10,814 bases of DNA from assembly GCA_021767845.1 (NCBI GenBank), contig JAASSQ010000094.1, forward strand, positions 1-10,814. Direction: 5' to 3'. Numbering within the stretch: the first letter of the stretch is position 1; the number at the start of each line of letters is the position of its first letter. The notes under the pieces are model-generated. The model did no database searches. It was given only the letters and a program-made list of their open reading frames with translations, and was not told the origin of the DNA. A program made the position numbers and the translations under genes. Positions 6,420-10,814 of the stretch are shown here, piece after piece. The DNA is from Roseovarius sp. Lineage in GTDB: Bacteria; Pseudomonadota; Alphaproteobacteria; Rhodobacterales; Rhodobacteraceae.

Positions 6420-7030
6420 GCCTGCAATTTCTTCTGACGGCCCTTGTGGTGGTCGTGGCCCCGGGAACGGGGGTGATTTACACGCTGGCCATCGGCCTTG
6501 GGCAAGGGCGGCGCGCGGCCCTGATGGCCGCCGTGGGCTGTACCTTCGGGATCGTTCCCGCGCTGTTGGCCGCCGTGTTGGGGCTGGCCGCGATCATGCA
6601 TACCTCGGCCTTGCTGTTTCAGGTGATCAAATTCGCCGGGGTAGCCTATCTTCTATATCTGGCGTGGCAGATGCTGCGCGACGAGGGCGGCGTGGCGGTG
6701 CGGGCCGAGACGCAGGCAGGCGCGGATTGGGCGATTGTCCGGCGCGGGGCCTTGATCAATATCCTCAATCCCAAGCTGTCGATTTTCTTTCTGGCGCTTT
6801 TGCCACCGTTCTTGTCGGGCAACCCGGCAACGGCGACCGCCGAGATGCTGGCCATGGGGGCGGTTTTCATGGTGCTGACCTTCGTGGTTTTCGTAGGCTA
6901 TGGCGCCTTTGCCGCCGCCGCGCGAGACAAGGTCCTGTCTTCACCGCGCGTCATTCGTTGGATCAACCGCGGCTTTGCTGCCGTCTTTGCTGGTCTGGCG
7001 GCGCGGCTTGCCATGGAGAAGGCCACATGA
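6416..7030 (+). CDS. LysE/RhtB family exporter
   Basis: Inner-membrane protein of 204 residues from the LysE/RhtB superfamily of amino acid and metabolite exporters; substrate unknown. Hydrophobic segments are visible at about 2-26, 36-61, 65-87, 113-132, 145-168 and near the C-terminus (184-199), fitting the usual six. Family features: a first segment ending in APGTG where most members have PGP, GQGRRAALMAAVGCTFGI (about 29-46), GLAAI, FAGVAYLLYLAWQML (about 73-87), and ALINILNPKLSIFFLALLPPF (about 112-132), the NPK-FF-P-F signature. The start is the GTG at 6416 overlapping the ispH stop, with GAGGG at 6404-6408, 7 bases upstream. The stop overlaps the next start (ATGA). Codon choice is noticeably less GC-extreme than in its neighbours (TTT, CTT, TTG, TAT, GGG, occasional CTA and GTA). 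Confidence 0.9.
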   Translation: MSLQFLLTALVVVVAPGTGVIYTLAIGLGQGRRAALMAAVGCTFGIVPALLAAVLGLAAIMHTSALLFQVIKFAGVAYLLYLAWQMLRDEGGVAVRAETQAGADWAIVRRGALINILNPKLSIFFLALLPPFLSGNPATATAEMLAMGAVFMVLTFVVFVGYGAFAAAARDKVLSSPRVIRWINRGFAAVFAGLAARLAMEKAT

Positions 7031-7479
7031 CCCCGATCCCCCGCGCCCCGCTGATCCTCGGTCTTGCCGGTGTGATCCCCTTCGTCTGGGGCGCGCTGAC
7101 GGTGCTTTTCCCCGATCTCGCCGTCTGGACGGTGCAGGCCATCGGGCCGCGCTTTGCCGGGCCGTACGTGATGCTGTTCTACGGGGCGGTGATCCTCAGC
7201 TTCATGTCGGGGGTGCTCTGGGGCTTTGCCACCCGGCTCGACGGCGCACAGGCCGCGACCGGCTATGCGCTGTCGGTGATCCCCGCCCTCTGGGCGTTCT
7301 TCATGACGGGCGGCGGGCCCACCGGGTCCGGCATCTCGCTGATGGCGGGGTTCGTGGGCATCCTCGGCCTCGATTGGCTCTTCTGGCGCCACGGCGCGGC
7401 CCCGCCGTGGTGGATGGCCCTGCGCGTCCTTCTGACGGCGGTGGTCGTGACCTGCCTCGCCATCGGGGTTTTCCTATGA
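7027..7479 (+). CDS. DUF3429 family membrane protein
   Basis: A small integral membrane protein of 150 residues with no known function. Five hydrophobic stretches are visible at about 8-28, 46-67, 78-94, 103-120 and 130-150. The segment FYGAVILSFMSGVLWGFA (about 51-68) matches what I recall as the conserved core of DUF3429 proteins, and GLAGVIPFVWGAL near the N-terminus fits too. The ATG at 7027 overlaps the stop of the LysE-type gene by 4 bases, with GGAG 8 bases upstream inside that gene. Its own TGA overlaps the ATG of the methyltransferase gene. The coupling implies coordinated amounts rather than a specific shared reaction. No catalytic motif is visible. Confidence 0.85.
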   Translation: MTPIPRAPLILGLAGVIPFVWGALTVLFPDLAVWTVQAIGPRFAGPYVMLFYGAVILSFMSGVLWGFATRLDGAQAATGYALSVIPALWAFFMTGGGPTGSGISLMAGFVGILGLDWLFWRHGAAPPWWMALRVLLTAVVVTCLAIGVFL

Positions 7480-8069
7480 GCGACGATCGGACACTGGGCC
7501 TCTACAACCGCCAAAGCGCCGAATACGCGGCGAAGGTAGAGGATGAGGCCGCCCGCGACCCGATGATCGAGCGGTTCATCGCCGCCTGCCCCAAGGGCGG
7601 CCGGGTGCTCGATCTGGGCTGCGGGCCGGGGCATTTCGCCGAACGCATGGCCACCGCCGGGCTGCGAGTCGAGGCCACCGACGCGGCCCGCGCCATGGTC
7701 GATCTCGCCGCCCGCCGCCCCGGCGTATCGGCGCGGCTCGCCAGGTTCGAGGATCTTGACGCGCAAGACGCTTACGATGGCATCTGGGCCTATTTCAGCC
7801 TGCTGCACGCGCCGCGCGCCGATCTGCCGGGTCATCTCGGCCGGATCGCGCGCGCGCTCAAACCCGGCGGCATCCTGTTCCTGGGCATGAAGCACGGACA
7901 GGACTCCAAACGCGACAGGCTCGACCGCTATTACGAATATTACGAGGACGAAGAGCTGACACGCCACCTGTCCGCGGCGGGCCTGCGCCCCGCGGACACC
8001 TGGCGCGGCACCGCCGAAGGCATGGCCGGGGACCCCGAGGACTGGATCGTGATCGCGGCCCATGGCTGA
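7476..8069 (+). CDS. Class I SAM-dependent methyltransferase, substrate unknown
   Basis: A 197-residue cytoplasmic protein with a Rossmann-type methyltransferase fold. Seen: an N-terminal helix LYNRQSAEYAAKVEDE (about 9-24), motif I VLDLGCGPGHFAE (44-56) for S-adenosylmethionine, the acidic end of strand 2 in VEATDAARAMVDLA (Asp69), FEDLDAQDAYDGIWAYFSLLH (about 91-111, motif IV region) and ALKPGGILFLGMK (about 127-139, post-motif). Similar proteins appear in annotations as UbiE-like or generic methyltransferases; the sequence does not show whether it methylates a small molecule, lipid or macromolecule. It overlaps the preceding gene by 4 bases and rnhA by 8 bases. The short spacing leaves only a weak GGGG-type ribosome binding site, so translation is probably coupled. 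Confidence 0.9.
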   Translation: MSDDRTLGLYNRQSAEYAAKVEDEAARDPMIERFIAACPKGGRVLDLGCGPGHFAERMATAGLRVEATDAARAMVDLAARRPGVSARLARFEDLDAQDAYDGIWAYFSLLHAPRADLPGHLGRIARALKPGGILFLGMKHGQDSKRDRLDRYYEYYEDEELTRHLSAAGLRPADTWRGTAEGMAGDPEDWIVIAAHG

Positions 8070-8520
8070 GCTTTTCGCCTATACGGATGGCGCCTGTTCG
8101 GGCAATCCCGGTCCGGGCGGCTGGGGCGTTCTGCTGCAGGCGGTCGAGGGCGACCGCGTGCTCAAGGAGCGCCAACTCAAGGGCGGCGAGGCGCGGACCA
8201 CCAACAACCGCATGGAACTTCTGGCCGCGATCACCGCGCTGGAAACCCTGGCCAAACCCAGCCGCATCACGATCGTCACCGACAGCGCTTACGTGAAGAA
8301 CGGCGTCACCGGCTGGATTCACGGCTGGAAGAAAAACGGCTGGAAGACGGCGGCGAAGAAACCGGTCAAGAATGCCGAGCTCTGGCAGCGGCTCGACGCC
8401 GCGCAAGCCCGCCACGACGTGACATGGCAATGGGTCAAGGGCCATGCCGGCCACCCCGAGAACGAACGCGCCGACGCGCTCGCCCGCGATGGCATGGCGC
8501 CCTTCAAATCCACCGCCTGA
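8062..8520 (+). CDS. rnhA: Ribonuclease HI
   Basis: Cytoplasmic endonuclease that cuts the RNA strand of RNA:DNA hybrids, removing R-loops and primer remnants. It has 152 residues, almost the same as E. coli RNase HI (155). The catalytic carboxylates are in place: Asp9 (YTDGACSGNPGPGGWG), Glu52 (TNNRMELLAA), Asp74 (VTDSAYV) and Asp138 (NERADALAR), with His128 in WVKGHAGHPEN. The basic handle region GWIHGWKKNGWKTAAKKPVKN (about 84-104) is also present. It starts inside the end of the methyltransferase gene and has no obvious ribosome binding site of its own, which suggests coupled translation. It is the last gene of the rightward run and faces the small membrane protein genes across a 57-base gap. 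Confidence 0.97.
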   Translation: MAELFAYTDGACSGNPGPGGWGVLLQAVEGDRVLKERQLKGGEARTTNNRMELLAAITALETLAKPSRITIVTDSAYVKNGVTGWIHGWKKNGWKTAAKKPVKNAELWQRLDAAQARHDVTWQWVKGHAGHPENERADALARDGMAPFKSTA

Positions 8521-8559
8521 CCCGGCTTCTTCTTGGCCCAAATACCCCCCGCCGGAGGC
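8521..8559. repeat. Candidate dispersed gene-end motif of Rhodobacterales
   Basis: Directly after rnhA lies a C/T-rich stretch, CTTCTTCTTGGCCCAAATAC (8526-8545), followed by a C-run and GCCGGAGGC. I remember very similar strings after many genes in Rhodobacterales genomes, so this is probably a copy of a dispersed extragenic motif. Only one copy is in the window, so the repeat status cannot be shown here. Confidence 0.4.
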
Positions 8560-8577
8560 AGCGCCCGTCAGGGCGCT
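8560..8577. terminator. Hairpin terminator between convergent genes
   Basis: A perfect 7-base stem, AGCGCCC (8560-8566) and GGGCGCT (8571-8577), with a GTCA loop lies between the rnhA stop and the stop of the facing gene. On the plus strand it is followed by TTCACTTCTT, moderately T-rich, which suits an intrinsic terminator for rnhA. On the minus strand it abuts the stop codon but is followed by a G-rich stretch, so action in that direction is less sure. Confidence 0.55.
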
Positions 8578-8841
8578 TCACTTCTTGCCACCGCGGCCGC
8601 CGCCACCCTTGGCGATATAGGTCTGGTACAGCCAGATCAGCAGCAGCGCGCCCAGCACCGCGCCGATCAGCCCGCCCAGCAGGCCCGCAACCGTCAGCAA
8701 CACCTGCAACACCAGCCCGCCGATCAGCGCCCCGGCGATGCCTATGGCGATGGTCGCAAGGATGCCGGTCTCCATCCGCATCAGCCGCGTCGCCAGGAAC
8801 CCCGCCGCCGCGCCGATGATGACAAGGTAGATCACGCTCAT
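8578..8841 (-). CDS. Small membrane protein, GlsB/YeaQ/YmgE-like
   Basis: An 87-residue, very hydrophobic protein with three membrane segments at about 3-20, 27-48 and 50-74, and a Gly/Lys-rich tail (AKGGGGRGGKK). The Gly-rich pattern VIIGAAAGFLATRL, GIAGALIGGLVL and GGLIGAVLGALLLIWLY resembles the GlsB/YeaQ/YmgE family, often labelled transglycosylase-associated but without proven function. The frame is open further upstream, to 8910, inside the preceding gene. I take the ATG at 8841, where the hydrophobic protein starts; it lies 4 bases after the previous stop. GTGAGG just before it is a close-set ribosome binding site. It is the last gene of the def-fmt run and ends at a hairpin. Its paralogue-like partner is immediately upstream. 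Confidence 0.75.
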   Translation of the reverse strand: MSVIYLVIIGAAAGFLATRLMRMETGILATIAIGIAGALIGGLVLQVLLTVAGLLGGLIGAVLGALLLIWLYQTYIAKGGGGRGGKK

Positions 8842-8845
8842 CGCC

Positions 8846-9088
8846 TCACCGCCGCCGCCGCCAATGCGTGGGCACGATGACCAGCGCCCCGATCGAGGAC
8901 AGGATCGCATCCACCCCCGGCGCGCCGAAGCGGATGCCGAACATGATCCGCAGGAAATAGAACAGGAACGCCCCGCCCACGCAGATGATGATCGACTGCA
9001 CGATGCCGTTGCGCGTGAACCCGGTCTTTTCCGACAGGTAGCCGACGATCCCGGCGATCACGACCGTGCCAATCAGGGTGGGAAACAT
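8846..9088 (-). CDS. Small membrane protein, probable GlsB/YeaQ/YmgE-like paralogue
   Basis: An 80-residue protein with hydrophobic segments at about 5-17, 28-50 and 57-73 and an all-Arg C-terminus (HWRRRR). The first part, VVIAGIVGYLSEKTGFTRNG, followed by a glycine-containing second helix (IIICVGGAFLFYF) and GAPGVDAILSSIGALVIV, follows the same three-segment layout as the next gene. It resembles the GlsB/YeaQ/YmgE type. I am less sure of the family than for its neighbour, since the second segment is less glycine-rich. The ATG at 9088 has GGAG about 8 bases upstream and lies 14 bases after the fmt stop, so it is probably co-transcribed with fmt. The four arginines are encoded by a CGG run just before the stop. 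Function unknown; likely inner membrane. Confidence 0.7.
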   Translation of the reverse strand: MFPTLIGTVVIAGIVGYLSEKTGFTRNGIVQSIIICVGGAFLFYFLRIMFGIRFGAPGVDAILSSIGALVIVPTHWRRRR

Positions 9089-9102
9089 GGCGCTCTCCGT
9101 CT

Positions 9103-10008
9103 CTACAACCGCGTGCCCGCCGGCAGCTTCAGGCCGCGCAGCACCGCCTCGGCATCCTGCGCGCCGCGCCCTGCCCGTTGCAAGCGCAAAAGCCGCACGG
9201 CGCCCGTGCCGCAGGCCACCGTCAGCCGGTCATCCAGCACTTCGCCCGGCGCGCCCTCGCCCTCGGCCAGTTCCGAGGCCAGGAGCTTGATACGCTCGCC
9301 CTCGTGCTCGATCCACGCCCCTGGAAAGGGCGACAGCCCGCGGATCAGCGCGTCCACCTCGGCCGCGGGCCGGGTCCAATCGACACGCGCCTCGGCCTTG
9401 TCGATCTTGCTTGCATAGGTCACGCCCTCGTCAGGCTGAGGCTCGGGGTGCAGCGTGTCGATCCGGTCAAGCGCCTCGACGATGGCCTCGGCCCCCATCT
9501 TCGACAGCCGGTCATGCAGGCTGCCCGTGGTGTCGCCCGGCGCGATCGGGGTGCTGCGCCGCAACAGGACCGGGCCGGTATCCAGCCCCGGTTCCATCTG
9601 CATGATGCACACGCCGGTCTCCGCGTCCCCAGCCATGATCGCGCGCTGGATGGGCGCCGCGCCGCGCCAGCGGGGCAACAGGCTTGCATGGATGTTCAGG
9701 CACCCGCGCGCCGGCGCATCGAGGATCGCGCGCGGCAGGATCAGCCCGTAGGCCACCACCACCGCCACATCCGCCTGCAGCGCGGCGAACTCCGCCTGCT
9801 CCTCGGCGCCCTTCAGGCTGACCGGGTGACGCACCTCCAGCCCCAGCTCCTCGGCGCGGGCCTGCACGGGGCTCGGGCGTTCCTTCTTGCCGCGTCCCGC
9901 CCGGCGCGGCGGCTGGCAATAGACGGCGGCCACCTCGTGCCCGGCCGCCACCAGCGCCTCCAGCACCGGCACCGAGAAATCGGGCGTTCCCATGAAGATC
10001 ACGCGCAT
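9103..10008 (-). CDS. fmt: Methionyl-tRNA formyltransferase
   Basis: Cytoplasmic enzyme that transfers a formyl group from 10-formyltetrahydrofolate to methionyl-initiator tRNA. It has 301 residues, slightly shorter than E. coli Fmt (315). Seen: RVIFMGTPDFSVPVLEAL at the N-terminus, the tRNA-contact loop PPRRAGRGKKERPSPV (about 33-48), VVAYGLILPRAIL (about 84-96), the catalytic NIHASLLPRWRGAAPIQRAI (105-124, Asn105 and His107), MEPGLDTGPVL (about 138-148, catalytic Asp143) and the C-terminal domain from about 205 (VDWTRPAAEVDALIRGLSPFPGAW). It begins 4 bases after the deformylase-like gene's stop, with a G-rich ribosome binding site overlapping it, so the two are tightly coupled. The grouping of formylation (fmt) with deformylation (def) genes is widespread in bacteria. 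Confidence 0.97.
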   Translation of the reverse strand: MRVIFMGTPDFSVPVLEALVAAGHEVAAVYCQPPRRAGRGKKERPSPVQARAEELGLEVRHPVSLKGAEEQAEFAALQADVAVVVAYGLILPRAILDAPARGCLNIHASLLPRWRGAAPIQRAIMAGDAETGVCIMQMEPGLDTGPVLLRRSTPIAPGDTTGSLHDRLSKMGAEAIVEALDRIDTLHPEPQPDEGVTYASKIDKAEARVDWTRPAAEVDALIRGLSPFPGAWIEHEGERIKLLASELAEGEGAPGEVLDDRLTVACGTGAVRLLRLQRAGRGAQDAEAVLRGLKLPAGTRL

Positions 10009-10012
10009 CGGC

Positions 10013-10510
10013 CTACCCCGCCAGTTTCCGCGCCTTGCGCAACAGCATGTCGCGCTTTACCTTGCTCAGGCGATCCACGTAGAGCTTGCCCTCCAGGTGA
10101 TCGACCTGGTGCTGCACCGAGGTCGCCCACAACCCCACGAAATCGCGCTCCTCCACCTCGCCCGCCGCGTTCAGGAACCGCACGGTCACGGCGCGCGGGC
10201 GTTTGATCCTTGCCGAGACACCCGGCAGGTTGGGGCTGGCTTCCTCGTGCTCGCGCAGCTCAATGCTGGCATGCAGGATCTCGGGATTGGCCATGCGCAC
10301 CGCCTGCCCGCGCTCGGCGCTCGCATCCACCACGGCCAGCCGCTGCATCACCCCGATCTGCGGCGCGGCAAGGCCCACGCCCGGCATCGCCTCCATCGTG
10401 TCGATCATGTCGTCCCAGATGGCGCGCACCTCGTCGGTGACGGCCTCGACCGGCGCGGCCTTGCTGCGCAGGCGCTTGTCGGGCCAGGGCAGGCAACGCC
10501 GCACGGCCAT
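10013..10510 (-). CDS. Peptide deformylase-like protein with altered active site
   Basis: A 165-residue protein plainly homologous to peptide deformylase: RRCLPWPDKRLRSKAAPV at the start, motif 1 GVGLAAPQIGV (44-54), VRMANPEIL (about 71-79), RPRAVTVRFLNAAGE (about 104-118) and GLWATSVQHQVDHLEGKLYVDRL (about 126-148). Two catalytic motifs deviate. Motif 2, normally EGCLS, reads E-A-S-P-N (90-94), so the metal-ligand Cys is replaced by Ser92. Motif 3, normally HExxDH, reads H-Q-V-D-H (134-138), so the catalytic Glu is replaced by Gln135. Both metal-binding histidines remain. Normal deformylase activity is therefore unlikely; it may be a pseudoenzyme, a regulatory or ribosome-binding partner, or an enzyme with another reaction. 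The frame is intact, so it is not a decaying pseudogene. It sits 4 bases after the intact def and 4 before fmt. Confidence 0.92.
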   Translation of the reverse strand: MAVRRCLPWPDKRLRSKAAPVEAVTDEVRAIWDDMIDTMEAMPGVGLAAPQIGVMQRLAVVDASAERGQAVRMANPEILHASIELREHEEASPNLPGVSARIKRPRAVTVRFLNAAGEVEERDFVGLWATSVQHQVDHLEGKLYVDRLSKVKRDMLLRKARKLAG

Positions 10511-10514
10511 GCGC

Positions 10515-10814
10515 TCAGGCCCTCGCCTTGGCCTGTTCGCGCTTCAGCTTCTGCATCTTGCGGGTGATCATCTGCCGCTTCATCGGGCCGAGGTAATCAA
10601 TGAAGAGCTTGCCGTTCAGATGGTCGATCTCGTGCTGCACGCAGGTCGCCCACAAGCCGTCGAAAGTTTCTTGCCGCGGGTTGCCGTCCCGGTCGATCCA
10701 GCGCACGTCCACGGCCTCGGGGCGCTTGACCTCGGCATATTGCTCGGGGATCGACAGGCAGCCTTCCTCGTAGACGTTCATCTCGTCCGACGCGGCCACG
10801 ATCTCGGGGTTGAA
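10515..10814 (-). CDS. def: Peptide deformylase (5' end beyond the window)
   Basis: The C-terminal 99 residues of a peptide deformylase, the metalloenzyme that removes the N-formyl group from nascent proteins at the ribosome exit. The gene enters from the right edge, so motif 1 (GxGLAAxQ) is not visible. Motif 2, EEGCLSIPEQYAEVKRP, contains the metal-ligand Cys; motif 3, VQHEIDHLNGKLFIDYL, contains both metal-binding His residues and the catalytic Glu. The active site visible here is therefore intact. The tail (MKRQMITRKMQKLKREQAKARA) is basic, as often in the family. The stop is 4 bases before the ATG of the deformylase-like paralogue, in a def, def-like, fmt series. Confidence 0.96.
   Translation of the reverse strand, partial: FNPEIVAASDEMNVYEEGCLSIPEQYAEVKRPEAVDVRWIDRDGNPRQETFDGLWATCVQHEIDHLNGKLFIDYLGPMKRQMITRKMQKLKREQAKARA

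Noticed and set aside
8846..8868. Run of CGG triplets at the end of the 80-residue membrane protein gene as a phase-variable repeat
   Set aside because: Only four repeats of a trinucleotide; slippage would not change frame, and such runs are common in GC-rich coding ends.
9178..10206. Plus-strand open frame of about 340 codons opposite fmt and the deformylase-like gene
   Set aside because: Antisense shadow of clear coding genes, with typical His/Arg/Gln-rich composition.
10013..10510. Calling the second deformylase-like gene a pseudogene
   Set aside because: The frame is complete, of normal length, and keeps motif 1, both histidines and operon spacing; only specific active-site residues have changed.

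Overview
The window looks like ordinary chromosome from a GC-rich alphaproteobacterium, most likely of the Rhodobacterales (Roseobacter/Rhodobacter group). This rests on protein style and gene order (rpoZ - rel - DUF2062 - pdxJ; def - def-like - fmt), on the strong G/C third-position bias, and on a C/T-rich gene-end motif that I remember as recurring in that order. No phage, insertion sequence, CRISPR array, tRNA or rRNA is visible, and no gap between genes exceeds about 145 bases.

Layout. (1) Positions 2-4641, minus strand: folK, rpoZ, rel (bifunctional (p)ppGpp synthetase/hydrolase), a DUF2062 membrane protein and pdxJ, closely spaced and probably largely co-transcribed. rpoZ may also have its own promoter. 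An ATG overlapping the pdxJ stop suggests that another gene (acpS would be expected) follows off the left edge. (2) Positions 4642-4784: a divergent intergenic region that must hold the folK promoter and the promoter of the rightward genes. (3) Positions 4785-8520, plus strand: a NYN/PIN-like putative nuclease, a GC-rich structured spacer, then ispH, a LysE/RhtB-type exporter, a DUF3429 membrane protein, a SAM methyltransferase and rnhA. The last five are joined by 4-8 base start/stop overlaps. (4) Positions 8521-8577: a short convergent gap with a hairpin terminator and the probable dispersed motif. (5) Positions 8578-10814, minus strand: def (5' end beyond the window), a second deformylase-like gene with altered active-site residues, fmt, and two very small membrane proteins that look like tandem members of the GlsB/YeaQ/YmgE type.

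Functionally the window is housekeeping: vitamin B6 (pdxJ), folate (folK), isoprenoids (ispH), the stringent response with its RNA polymerase omega partner (rel, rpoZ), RNA:DNA hybrid removal (rnhA) and N-formylmethionine handling (fmt, def). The most notable item is the deformylase paralogue at 10013-10510. It keeps the fold motifs, but the metal-ligand Cys of EGCLS is replaced by Ser and the catalytic Glu of HExxDH is replaced by Gln, next to an intact def. I found no convincing new multi-gene system; the remaining findings are modest.
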